Positions 56,165 to 64,000 of a stretch of DNA of 64,000 nucleotides are shown here, in pieces. Position 1 is the stretch's first letter, and each line of letters opens with the position of its first letter. A program made the translations under genes and the position numbers. This DNA is from Firmicutes bacterium HGW-Firmicutes-7 (GTDB lineage: Bacteria; Bacillota; Clostridia; Lachnospirales; Vallitaleaceae), in the NCBI GenBank assembly GCA_002841375.1, contig PGZO01000015.1, positions 24,338 through 88,337 of the forward strand. The letters run 5' to 3'. Under the pieces are notes generated by a model, which was given only the letters and a program-made list of their open reading frames with translations, was not told where the DNA came from and did not search any database.

Positions 56165-56208
56165 AAACATCTAGATTTCTTGATTTAAAGATATTCTAGG
56201 TGTTTTTC
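56165..56208 (+). terminator. Rho-independent terminator
   Basis: AAACATCTAGA / TCTAGGTGTTT stem with a 19-base loop and T run, 25 bases after cysH. Confidence 0.75.
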
Positions 56209-56235
56209 TTCTGTAGAAATTTAAAAAGTTCTTTA

Positions 56236-56264
56236 TTGACAATTATTTCAATCCTATGTATAAT
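56236..56264 (+). promoter_or_regulatory. Consensus sigma-A promoter of the transporter-sulfite reductase operon
   Basis: TTGACA (56236-56241), 17-base spacer, TATAAT (56259-56264): a perfect consensus, about 65 bases before the start codon, so control is probably by a repressor or RNA element not recognised here. Confidence 0.85.
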
Positions 56265-56328
56265 TACATATATTATTAAAACGGTATGTTTAGTTGGAAA
56301 AGAACAAATATCAAATTGGAGGGAATAA

Positions 56329-57363
56329 ATGAATCGTAACCAAAAGCAGTTTGTTTATATATTTATATTAATTATTATAATTGGAATGAGTACAAGTTGT
56401 TCGAATCAAAATGCTAGAGATCCTTCTACAGTGCGAATAGCTTTTTTTCCGAATATTACTCACGCTCAAGCACTTATTGGTAAAGCAGAAGGACAATTTC
56501 AAAAAGAACTAGGTGAAACCTACACAATCCAATGGAAGGAGTTTAATGCGGGACCTGCTGAAATAGAAGCTTTTTTTGCAGGGGAAGTTGATCTTGGATA
56601 TATTGGACCAGGACCAGCTATTAATGGGTTTACAAAGTCATTAGGTGACCTTGTTATAATCGGTGGTGCTGCTGATGCAGGTGCACTATTAGTATCTGGA
56701 AAAGATGTTCAAATTGAAAATGTCCAAGCTTTGGCGGGTAAAAAGATAGCTATTCCACAATATGGTAATACGCAACATCTAGCGTTAATTAATTTACTAA
56801 ATGAAAACGGCTTAGTAGCTTCTTCAAAGGGTGGAACAGTCGAAATCATTGCTGTAGCTAATCCAGATATTAAAACATTACTGGATTCAGGAGAAATTGA
56901 TGCTGCCTTTGTTCCTGAACCTTGGGGTTCAAGGCTTATTATACAAATCGGTGCAAAAGTTGTCTTGGATTATAACAAGGTATTTAGAGATGGACAGTAT
57001 TCAACAGCTGTTGTTATTGCAAGAAAGGAATTTGTAGAAGAAAATCCTCATATAGTAGAGAAATTCTTAAAAGCACATATTGAAATAACTCAATATATAA
57101 ACAGTGATTTAAAGCATGCAAAACAAGTCGTGAACGATGAAATAAAACATTTAACAGGCATGGAAGTAGAGTTAGAAGTTCTTGAGAGAGCTTTTGAGCG
57201 ACTTGTAATTACATATGACCCACAAAAAGGTTCGATATTAAGTTTTGCTAACTTGGCAAAACAAGCAGGATTCATCTCAACTACGCCAGAAATTGAACAG
57301 CTCATTGATTTAACCTTATTAAACAAAGTTCTTAAAGAAAAGCAACTTGAAGAAATAAAATAA
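56329..57363 (+). CDS. SsuA/TauA-type ABC transporter substrate-binding lipoprotein (sulfate candidate)
   Basis: 344 residues. Lipobox region MSTSC with Cys24. NMT1/SsuA fold: 'VRIAFFPNITHAQALIG', 'KEFNAGPAEIEAFFAGEVDL', 'YIGPGPAINGF', 'AFVPEPWGSRLI'. The family binds sulfonates, taurine, nitrate or related anions. There is no desulfonating enzyme nearby, while every other gene in the cluster serves sulfate reduction, so sulfate (or thiosulfate) import is my inference. TTGGAGGG precedes the ATG. Confidence 0.88.
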   Translation: MNRNQKQFVYIFILIIIIGMSTSCSNQNARDPSTVRIAFFPNITHAQALIGKAEGQFQKELGETYTIQWKEFNAGPAEIEAFFAGEVDLGYIGPGPAINGFTKSLGDLVIIGGAADAGALLVSGKDVQIENVQALAGKKIAIPQYGNTQHLALINLLNENGLVASSKGGTVEIIAVANPDIKTLLDSGEIDAAFVPEPWGSRLIIQIGAKVVLDYNKVFRDGQYSTAVVIARKEFVEENPHIVEKFLKAHIEITQYINSDLKHAKQVVNDEIKHLTGMEVELEVLERAFERLVITYDPQKGSILSFANLAKQAGFISTTPEIEQLIDLTLLNKVLKEKQLEEIK

Positions 57364-57426
57364 GTAATGATTGATAAGGAGAAAAGCAATTTATTAGAAA
57401 AAATATAAAGTCGAGGTGATAAAGCA

Positions 57427-58266
57427 TTGAGTTTAATCGTTGAAGGTGTAACCAAAAGTTTTATGTCAAAACACCATAAAATATATACGTTATCAGATAT
57501 TAATTTAGAAATAAAGAAAGGTGAATTTATTTGTCTATTGGGACCTTCCGGTTGTGGTAAATCTACATTATTAAATATTATTGCAGGCTTAGTAGAAGCA
57601 ACAGAAGGAAAAGTAATCTTAAATGATCACGTAGTTAAGAAGGCAGGGCCAGACCGTGCAGTGATGTTTCAAGAATCTGCATTGTTTCCATGGCAAAGAG
57701 TAATTGATAATGTTGAATTTGGAATGAAAATTGCGGGACTACCAAAGGAAATGCGAAGAGAAAAGGCTTTGAAGTATTTGAAAATGGTCCATCTCACTAA
57801 GTTTAAAGATGCCTTTATTCATGAACTTTCAGGTGGTATGAAGCAACGAGTCGCGTTAGCTAGAGCCTTGACCTTAGACTCAGAAGTGCTTTTGATGGAT
57901 GAGCCTTTTGCAGCACTTGATAGCCAAACAAAATTGATATTGCAAATGGAGCTACAAAAGATTTGGTGGGAAACGAAGAAAACTGTAATCTTTGTTACAC
58001 ATAATATTGAGGAAGCTGTACTTCTTGCAGATAGAGTGTTGGTGATGTCAGCAGGTCCTGGAATTATCAAAAAAGAGTTCAAAATACAGTTAGCAAGGCC
58101 TAGACAGCTTGAAAATATTGATTTAACGTATGTTCTAGCAGATGTCATGAAGGAGTTAAAAGAGGAGGTGGAGAAGGTTGCAAAAGCAGAATACGACAAC
58201 GATTGGAATATTGAAAAAGATAGCATTTTATCTCATTCTGATCCTGATTTGGGAAGTAATTTATAA
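57427..58266 (+). CDS. SsuB-type ABC transporter ATP-binding protein
   Basis: 279 residues, TTG start with GAGGTGAT 6 bases upstream. Walker A 'GPSGCGKSTLLNIIAGLVE', Q-loop 'MFQESALFPWQRV', signature 'ELSGGMKQRVALARALTL', Walker B 'VLLMDEPFAALDSQT', H-loop 'VTHNIEEAVLLADRV'. The C-terminal 30 codons overlap the permease gene in a different frame (89 bases). Confidence 0.93.
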   Translation: MSLIVEGVTKSFMSKHHKIYTLSDINLEIKKGEFICLLGPSGCGKSTLLNIIAGLVEATEGKVILNDHVVKKAGPDRAVMFQESALFPWQRVIDNVEFGMKIAGLPKEMRREKALKYLKMVHLTKFKDAFIHELSGGMKQRVALARALTLDSEVLLMDEPFAALDSQTKLILQMELQKIWWETKKTVIFVTHNIEEAVLLADRVLVMSAGPGIIKKEFKIQLARPRQLENIDLTYVLADVMKELKEEVEKVAKAEYDNDWNIEKDSILSHSDPDLGSNL

Positions 58267-58972
58267 ATTAGGTGTTGAAGTACTAGGTATTTGGAAGGTC
58301 TATACTTTTCCTTCTCCAATAGCTGTTGGTAAAACTTTGATTAAGCTAATTGCAGATCATACGCTAGGTATAGCAATTGCTGCCAGTATGAAAAGAATTA
58401 TTGTAGGATATTTATTCTCTGCAATGATAGGAATAACAATTGGTCTAATAATAGTAAGGTTTAAATATCTAGACGAGAACTTTGGTGCATTAATTCTTGG
58501 ATTACAAAGCCTTCCTAGCATTTGCTGGCTTCCTTTTGCAATATTATGGTTTGGCTTAAATGAAAGTGCTATTATTTTCGTCATTACTATCGGTTCAACC
58601 TTTGCAATAGCAATGGCAATTGAGTCAGGAATAAAAAATGTGAACCCCTTATATATTAGGGCAGCCAAGACAATGGGCGCAAGTGGCTTAAAGATCTATT
58701 GGAATGTTATTATTCCCGCAAGCCTTCCAAATATAATTACAGGTCTTAAACAAGGTTGGTCTTTTGCATGGAGAGCACTTATGGCAGGTGAAATGCTATC
58801 GGCCACTAAGGGGCTTGGTCAAGTACTGATGGTAGGTAGAGACCTTGCTGATATTAGTCAAGTAATGGCAGTCATGGTTGTTATGCTCGTGCTTGGACTA
58901 ACAGTCGACAACTTAATATTTGGACGCATAGAGAAAAGCATTAGACATAAATGGGGCTTAGATAGAAGCTAG
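58178..58972 (+). CDS. SsuC-type ABC transporter permease
   Basis: 264 residues from a TTG at 58178, with AGGAGGTGGAGAAGG directly upstream inside the ATPase gene. Six TM helices; docking loop 'YIRAAKTMGASGLKIYWNVI' and 'LPNIITGLKQGWSFAWRALM' as in SsuC/TauC. The long overlap with the ATPase gene (89 bases) is unusual, but the early start is needed to include the first TM helix (about 12-32). Confidence 0.9.
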   Translation: MQKQNTTTIGILKKIAFYLILILIWEVIYKLGVEVLGIWKVYTFPSPIAVGKTLIKLIADHTLGIAIAASMKRIIVGYLFSAMIGITIGLIIVRFKYLDENFGALILGLQSLPSICWLPFAILWFGLNESAIIFVITIGSTFAIAMAIESGIKNVNPLYIRAAKTMGASGLKIYWNVIIPASLPNIITGLKQGWSFAWRALMAGEMLSATKGLGQVLMVGRDLADISQVMAVMVVMLVLGLTVDNLIFGRIEKSIRHKWGLDRS

Positions 58973-58995
58973 GCCTATATTAGGAGGATTATTAC

Positions 58996-59868
58996 ATGAC
59001 CAAGGTAGACTATGGGAAATTGAAAAAGGACTGCTTTATCAATCAGGTAGAAAAGGAACATTTTGCACTTAGAATAAAAGTTGTTGGCGGACAACTCGAG
59101 GCAAAAAAATTAAAGAAGGTTTATGAAATAGCTGAGGAATTTGGAAGAGGTTATGTACATATGACATCAAGACAAAGTATAGAAATTCCTTTTATTAGTT
59201 TAAAGGATATAGCAGCAGTTAAAAAAGAAATGGAAACTTCAGGGTTAGAACGGTCTTTGTGTGGTCCAACAGTAAGAACGATTACAGCCTGTCAAGGTAA
59301 AAAGGTCTGTACAAAAGGTCTAATAGATACTACTGCATTAGCAGAGGAATTTGATGAAAGATATTATTCGAAAGAACTACCTCATAAATTTAAGTTAGGT
59401 ATTACTGGCTGTAGAAATAATTGTCTTAAAGCTGAGGAAAATGATTTGGGTGTTAAAGGTGGTGTGAAAGTTAATTGGCATGATAGTGATTGCAGTTTCT
59501 GCGGTTTGTGTGAAAAAGCCTGTCCGAGTAAGGCGATAGAAGTGGATAAAAAAAGCAAAAGACTAACCTTTAATGAAGAGAACTGTATTAATTGCGGAAG
59601 GTGTGTTAAAGCCTGTCCCACAAATGCTTGGGAAGGAAAAGAAGGTTTTATTTTATATTTTGGAGGACTATTTGGAAATAAGATTGCAATCGGAAAACAA
59701 GTGCTTCCAATTTTATTTAACAAAGAGGATGTTCATAAAGTCGTTGAAGCAACTTTATCTTTTTTTGTGAAGAATGGTAAAAAAAGTGAAAGATTTAGAA
59801 ACACGGTTGACCGAGTGGGTTGGGGACTCTTAGAAAATGCAGTTAACGAGGCGTTGCAAGAATATTAA
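58996..59868 (+). CDS. Small siroheme sulfite reductase with ferredoxin domain
   Basis: 290 residues. N-terminal ferredoxin-like half-domain ('GRGYVHMTSRQSIEIPFI'), siroheme-[4Fe-4S] ligands C-x5-C (Cys99, Cys105 in 'TACQGKKVC') and C-x3-C (Cys139, Cys143 in 'TGCRNNC'), then two [4Fe-4S] ferredoxin motifs from Cys166 ('CSFCGLCEKACP') and Cys197 ('CINCGRCVKACP'). It resembles AsrC and the small assimilatory sulfite reductases of anaerobes. It reduces sulfite to sulfide with ferredoxin-type electrons. Neighbours (siroheme enzyme, APS reductase, CysDN) support sulfite over nitrite. AGGAGG before the ATG. Confidence 0.9.
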   Translation: MTKVDYGKLKKDCFINQVEKEHFALRIKVVGGQLEAKKLKKVYEIAEEFGRGYVHMTSRQSIEIPFISLKDIAAVKKEMETSGLERSLCGPTVRTITACQGKKVCTKGLIDTTALAEEFDERYYSKELPHKFKLGITGCRNNCLKAEENDLGVKGGVKVNWHDSDCSFCGLCEKACPSKAIEVDKKSKRLTFNEENCINCGRCVKACPTNAWEGKEGFILYFGGLFGNKIAIGKQVLPILFNKEDVHKVVEATLSFFVKNGKKSERFRNTVDRVGWGLLENAVNEALQEY

Positions 59869-59897
59869 AATTACTACAAACCTGGAGGTAATACATC

Positions 59898-60698
59898 ATG
59901 GATCATTTAGATCAATTGGAAGCGCAAAGTATTTATATTTTAAGGGAAGCTTATAAGAAATTCGGTAAATTAGGTATGTTATGGTCTATCGGTAAGGATT
60001 CAACAGTTCTATTATGGCTAGCTAAAAAAGCATTTTTTGGTCACAGCCCTTTTCCATTCATTCATGTAGATACAACACATAAAATACCAGAAATGATAGA
60101 ATACAGAGATAAAATTGCTAAGGAATTTGATTTAGACTTAATCGTACATATAAATGAGGAAGCTTTAAAGGCGGGAATGGGCCCTCACGAAGGGAGACTT
60201 AACTGCTGTAAAGCCCTTAAAACAGATGGACTTCAACAAGTTGTAACCAAATATGAATTTGAAGGACTAATACTTGGAATTAGAAGAGATGAAGAAGGCT
60301 CTCGCTCGAAGGAAAGAGTGTTTAGTGAACGCAACAAAGATTCGGAGTGGGATTATACCAACCAACCTCCGGAGCTATGGGATCAATTTAAAACCGATTT
60401 TCCAAAAGGAAATCATATTAGGGTTCATCCTATTTTACATTGGAATGAAATTGATATTTGGGCTTATATTGAAAGAGAGAACATTCCTTTGGTTGATCTT
60501 TATTTTGCAAGAGATGGTAAGCGTTATAGAAGCTTAGGCTGTGCACCATGTACCGGTAAAATAGATTCTAATGCAATTACTATTGCTGAAATAATTGAGG
60601 AACTTAAACATACGACACAAAGTGAACGTGCAGGAAGAGCACAAGATCAAGAAGATGCCTATGCAATGCAAAAGCTTAGGAAAGATGGATATATGTAA
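59898..60698 (+). CDS. cysD: Sulfate adenylyltransferase subunit 2
   Basis: 266 residues. ATP-PPase that forms APS from sulfate and ATP together with the GTPase CysN. PP-loop '[18 protein letters not shown]', '[18 protein letters not shown]', '[20 protein letters not shown]', '[14 protein letters not shown]', C-terminal '[20 protein letters not shown]'. CTGGAGG precedes the ATG. 29 bases after the sulfite reductase gene, so in the same operon. Confidence 0.96.
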   Translation: MDHLDQLEAQSIYILREAYKKFGKLGMLWSIGKDSTVLLWLAKKAFFGHSPFPFIHVDTTHKIPEMIEYRDKIAKEFDLDLIVHINEEALKAGMGPHEGRLNCCKALKTDGLQQVVTKYEFEGLILGIRRDEEGSRSKERVFSERNKDSEWDYTNQPPELWDQFKTDFPKGNHIRVHPILHWNEIDIWAYIERENIPLVDLYFARDGKRYRSLGCAPCTGKIDSNAITIAEIIEELKHTTQSERAGRAQDQEDAYAMQKLRKDGYM

Positions 60699-60826
60699 AC
60701 TGATGACTATCCTTCTTCTATACTATAGAGGGAAAGAGAAACTGCTTACTAGATAAAATATGCACCAATATTAACGACGTAAATAATTGATAGTATATTT
60801 GAACAAAACAGATGGAGGTTAACAAA

Positions 60827-62548
60827 ATGTCTATACATAGAGAAAAACTCAAAATAGTTGTAGTTGGTCACGTGGACCATGGTAAATCTACAGTAATTGG
60901 AAGGTTATTGTACGATACAAAATCCGTTGCTGAAGGTAAAATTGAAAGAGTTAAAAAGGTATGCAAGGAAAAGGGGAAGCCCTTTGAATATGCTTATTTA
61001 TTAGATGCTTTTGAGGAAGAACAAAAGCAAGGGATCACTATAGACACTACGCAATTACAGTTTTTCACTAAGAAGAGAGACTATGTGATTATTGATGCGC
61101 CTGGACACAAAGAGTTTTTGAAGAATATGATTTCCGGTGCAGCGAATGCAGAAGCAGCCCTTCTCATTATTGATGCAAAGGAAGGCGTTCAAGAGCAATC
61201 TAAGCGACATGGTTATATCCTTTCACTTCTTGGTATACAAAAGATATACGTTATTGTTAATAAAATGGATTTAATTGATTATTCAGAGGAAAGATTTACC
61301 ACCATTAAGCAAGAAATGAACGAATTTCTAAATAGTTTACATGTTTATCCACTTAAATATATTCCAATATCTGCATTTTATGGAGAAAATCTAACTTCAA
61401 AATCAGATTATATGCCTTGGTATAAGGAAGAGCCTATTTTAGAGGCAATTGATTTAATTGAGAAAGATAAAGGGCTCGAAGATAAACCATTAAGATTTCC
61501 AATACAAGACGTTTACAAATTCGACCACAGAAGGATTATTGCAGGAAGAATAGAATCAGGTACGATTCATGTAGGTGATGAGATTCTTATTTCTCCCAGC
61601 AACAAAAAGACAAAGGTCAAGAGCATTGAGTATTACCAGGAAAAGGATAAAACTGACTTTGCAGTAGCGGGAAAGTCGGTTGGTATTACTGTGGAAGATG
61701 AATTTTTCAATAAAAGAGGAGCGTTTATTTCACACTGTGAAAATAGACCAATCGTAGATCATGTCTTTAGAGCCAATTTGTTTTGGATGGGTAAAAATGT
61801 ACTTGTAAAGGATAAAAAATATAAGCTTAAAATATCAACCCAAGAAGTGGAATGTGAAATTCTTGTTATTAATAAAGTTATAGATGCTACAAACCTAATT
61901 ATTAGTGAAGATGCAAGTGAGGTAAGAACCAATGACGTTGCAGATGTAACAATTAAAACGAAGGAAGATATTAGCTTTGATGAATTTAAGCACAATCAAA
62001 ATACTGGACGCTTTGTTCTTGTTGAAGGCTATGATGTATGTGGCGGTGGTATCATCTCCAAGCTTGAAAAAGGCATTGAGGCTGTTAGTAAATTTGTAGG
62101 TGAAGAAGTCGATTTCAAGGTTCAGGCTTTTGATGAATACTATTTTGTATTAGATGAAAATACAGTTAAAAGAAGTGTAAGGTATAAGGAAGTGTTTAGT
62201 CTTGGTGACGCTGTTCCAACGGTTGGCGAGAGTTATGAATATCCACCATCAATTGATTTTATTGACCTAGAGCAAAGTCGAGTCGCAGAAATAAGAAAGT
62301 CTATTTTAAATAAGGTGATTAGACTTAAGGATTATATATTTGAAGCGCAACAAATTTTTGATTCAAATGGGTTCTACGTCAATGTAACAACGAAGGATGA
62401 TTATATCAATTGGCAAAAGGATTATGAGCGAGTGATTAATGGTGATCTATTAGAGGTAGATTATGCCAACAAATGGCTCGACTTTGAAAAGTATAGAAAG
62501 ATTAGTTATAGAAGTACTTTAAATAAAACTTTGGACTATATGATTTAG
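60827..62548 (+). CDS. cysN: Sulfate adenylyltransferase subunit 1 (GTPase) with extra C-terminal region
   Basis: 573 residues from ATG 60827 (GGAGG 8 bases upstream). GTPase motifs G1 'GHVDHGKST', G3 'DAPGHKEF', G4 'NKMD'; EF-Tu-like beta-barrel domains end near residue 412 with '[17 protein letters not shown]'. About 160 further residues follow where CysN normally stops or carries a CysC kinase; there is no P-loop in them, so it is not APS kinase ('[20 protein letters not shown]', '[20 protein letters not shown]'). Last gene of the sulfur operon. Confidence 0.93.
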   Translation: MSIHREKLKIVVVGHVDHGKSTVIGRLLYDTKSVAEGKIERVKKVCKEKGKPFEYAYLLDAFEEEQKQGITIDTTQLQFFTKKRDYVIIDAPGHKEFLKNMISGAANAEAALLIIDAKEGVQEQSKRHGYILSLLGIQKIYVIVNKMDLIDYSEERFTTIKQEMNEFLNSLHVYPLKYIPISAFYGENLTSKSDYMPWYKEEPILEAIDLIEKDKGLEDKPLRFPIQDVYKFDHRRIIAGRIESGTIHVGDEILISPSNKKTKVKSIEYYQEKDKTDFAVAGKSVGITVEDEFFNKRGAFISHCENRPIVDHVFRANLFWMGKNVLVKDKKYKLKISTQEVECEILVINKVIDATNLIISEDASEVRTNDVADVTIKTKEDISFDEFKHNQNTGRFVLVEGYDVCGGGIISKLEKGIEAVSKFVGEEVDFKVQAFDEYYFVLDENTVKRSVRYKEVFSLGDAVPTVGESYEYPPSIDFIDLEQSRVAEIRKSILNKVIRLKDYIFEAQQIFDSNGFYVNVTTKDDYINWQKDYERVINGDLLEVDYANKWLDFEKYRKISYRSTLNKTLDYMI

Positions 62549-62610
62549 GTTGAAGTGAAGAAACCAACATACATTTTGGCTATAATTAGTCAAATCATAG
62601 GGTTTTTGAT

Positions 62611-62653
62611 AGGATACATTAATAATTTGTTTATTAATGTATCCTGTTTTTTA
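62611..62653 (+). terminator. Rho-independent terminator
   Basis: AGGATACATTAATAA / TTATTAATGTATCCT, 15-bp perfect stem with a 5-base loop, then GTTTTTT. Ends the sulfate operon. Confidence 0.93.
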
Positions 62654-62978
62654 TTAGTGATATTTAGTTTAAGTATTAATGATAATTCATTAAATTATGG
62701 TTGTAATTTAAAAAAATAAATTGATTATTGGTTGTAATATATATTGAGATGGGTTAGAATAATGATAAAATATATTAGATAAATCGAAATTTTGAAGAAG
62801 CGTAGTGAGTAATATTTTACTGTTATATCGTGAGATGAAAAAATTGATTAATAATTTAGGCTTTTAGATTGTTGATATCATTATTAGATATCCTTATACT
62901 GGAATTGAATTTCCAAGTAAAAGGGCATATTTTATTTTAAGGAATTAATAGAGGTGAATAAATTTTAAGGAGATTTTT
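62654..62978. other. AT-rich gene-free stretch
   Basis: Very AT-rich, no ORF, hairpin or repeat worth naming apart from the AAGGAG ribosome site at its end. It must hold the promoter of the methyltransferase gene, but no clear -35/-10 pair stands out. Confidence 0.6.
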
Positions 62979-63812
62979 ATGGACATTACAAAAATCATTA
63001 AAACAATTGGTAATCCAACACCGTATGACAAAGGAACAGATATGATGTGGACCGATAAGCACATTTCCAAGTTTCTATTGGATGCGCATATAAATCCTGA
63101 AATCGGAGTGGCAAGCCGTACTTTAAAGGACATTGATAAGACAGTTGATATGATTGACAAGATGGTTTGCCTAGGATCAGAAATCTTGGATTTGGGTTGT
63201 GGGCCTGGACTTTATGCGGAACGATTGTCGAAGAAAGGCCACAAAGTAACAGGGGTTGATTTTTCCAAGAACTCAATTGATTATGCTATCAAACAACGTG
63301 GAAAGAATCAGTCCACTATTGAATATATCAATGACAATTATCTGAATTTGGACTTCGAGGGTCAATTTGATTTTATCATGATGATTTATTGCGACTTTGG
63401 GGCATTGGTATCAGAAGAACGTATATCCTTGATGAAAATGATTCATAAGGCTTTGAAACCCGGAGGCATTTTCTTGTTCGATGCAATCGACGAAGAAACA
63501 ATTGAAAGGTTAAATTTTAATTCTTCGTGGGAGATATCTGAGGGAGGATTTTGGAAGCCTACCCCATACATCTGTCTAAGCAAAAAATACCATTTCAAAG
63601 AAAACAAAGCTACGCTGGATCAGCATATAGTGATGGGGGAGGATGATTCTTACCAACTGTATAGGTTTTGGAACCACTATTTTAATCAAGAGGATGTCGA
63701 AAAGATATTTAGACCTATTGGTTTTTCTAAAGTAGAAAGCATTAAAAACTTATTGACCGGCAGTGGTCCATATAATGATCACGGAGTAGTGTTTTATACA
63801 GTGAGCAAATAA
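62979..63812 (+). CDS. Class I SAM-dependent methyltransferase
   Basis: 277 residues. Motif I 'ILDLGCGPGLYAERLSKKGH', acidic loop 'VTGVDFSKNSIDYA', post-motif 'FDFIMMIYCDFGAL' and 'LKPGGIFLFDAIDEE'. The N-terminal part ('DKGTDMMWTDKHISKFLLDA') is typical of a clostridial small-molecule methyltransferase group of unknown substrate. AAGGAG is 7 bases before the ATG. Codon use is a little richer in GC than the sulfur genes, which may indicate transfer. No functional partner nearby. Confidence 0.88.
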   Translation: MDITKIIKTIGNPTPYDKGTDMMWTDKHISKFLLDAHINPEIGVASRTLKDIDKTVDMIDKMVCLGSEILDLGCGPGLYAERLSKKGHKVTGVDFSKNSIDYAIKQRGKNQSTIEYINDNYLNLDFEGQFDFIMMIYCDFGALVSEERISLMKMIHKALKPGGIFLFDAIDEETIERLNFNSSWEISEGGFWKPTPYICLSKKYHFKENKATLDQHIVMGEDDSYQLYRFWNHYFNQEDVEKIFRPIGFSKVESIKNLLTGSGPYNDHGVVFYTVSK

Positions 63813-63864
63813 TTTCTACATAAATATTTCTCAATTTAATGACTTATGATATTTATAATTTAAA

Positions 63865-63926
63865 GGAACTTATGAATAGGCGAATAAGTGAATAAGTGAA
63901 TATAGTTAAGTGAAAAGGTAAGTTCC
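63865..63926 (+). repeat. Inverted repeat with GAATAAGT tandem in the loop
   Basis: GGAACTTA (63865) / TAAGTTCC (63919) enclose 46 bases that contain GAATAAGT twice in tandem. The window ends 74 bases later with no gene recognised. Confidence 0.4.
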
Positions 63927-64000
63927 GTAGTTGAAAGAACCTTGAAAAATGCATGAGTTAAGTCTAGCGAAACCACTTTACAATCCCAAAAAAGAGGGAT

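Noticed and set aside
63865..63926. Short tandem GAATAAGT units as a CRISPR or VNTR array
   Set aside because: Only two units without spacers; far too short.

Overview
The window is a 64 kb piece of a low-GC, strictly anaerobic, fermentative Firmicute, most likely class Clostridia. This rests on AT-rich codon use, strong Shine-Dalgarno sites, a T-box and a ZTP riboswitch, pyruvate formate-lyase without its activase, an NADH-linked [FeFe] hydrogenase operon, an S-layer-homology protein and several clostridial families (DUF1667, DUF1858, PF06541). I cannot name the species. No tRNA, rRNA, CRISPR array, prophage or intact transposon was seen.

Layout. 1-2.8 kb: a VanRS-like two-component pair (kinase cut by the window edge) and a PF06541 membrane protein. 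2.9-8.4 kb: a phosphate-starvation block, pstS-pstC-pstA without pstB or phoU, then a dCache chemoreceptor; pstS and the chemoreceptor each have a PhoP-type direct-repeat box. 8.6-13 kb: a small membrane protein, an SLH protein and a 939-residue secreted protein of unknown function. 13.1-17.2 kb: a ZTP riboswitch in front of pflB-purH. 17.3-19.2 kb: a cold-shock gene with a structured leader, then LemA and TPM-domain proteins. 19.4-29.8 kb: a GntR regulator and a polyol catabolic cluster (DhaM-DhaK-DhaL; a GlpK-like kinase, two flavoproteins and DUF1667; class II aldolase, TIM-like and RpiB-like isomerases) with two near-identical operators. 30-35.2 kb: an M16C peptidase, a small Cys-rich protein and a second chemoreceptor. 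35.3-39.7 kb: the four-gene NADH/[FeFe] hydrogenase operon. 39.8-41.8 kb: a T-box leader and a lone acetolactate synthase. 42-46.3 kb: a GGDEF-EAL protein convergent with two tandem Cache receptors that lack any output domain. 46.5-48.3 kb: metA and an M55 peptidase. 48.4-53.5 kb: a long untranslated RNA region, ablA-ablB (N-epsilon-acetyl-beta-lysine osmolyte synthesis) and an amino-acid ABC transporter. 53.5-54.3 kb: hemerythrin and DUF1858 genes, resembling a split RIC/ScdA repair protein. 54.6-62.5 kb: an assimilatory sulfate reduction cluster (siroheme enzyme, APS reductase, SsuABC-type transporter, small siroheme sulfite reductase, CysD, CysN). 63-63.8 kb: a methyltransferase.

The most interesting region is the polyol cluster. 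The GlpK-like kinase has lost two aromatic glycerol-pocket residues, and the TIM-like and RpiB-like isomerases depart from the canonical enzymes at active-site positions. DhaKLM, TIM-like and RpiB-like proteins together recall tetritol (erythritol/threitol) pathways, so the substrate may not be glycerol. Other points worth a second look are the Pho-controlled chemoreceptor, the output-less Cache pair, the leader RNA of ablAB, a dispersed palindromic repeat family built on GGGGACAGGCAC, and several small ORFs with good ribosome sites that overlap downstream genes.
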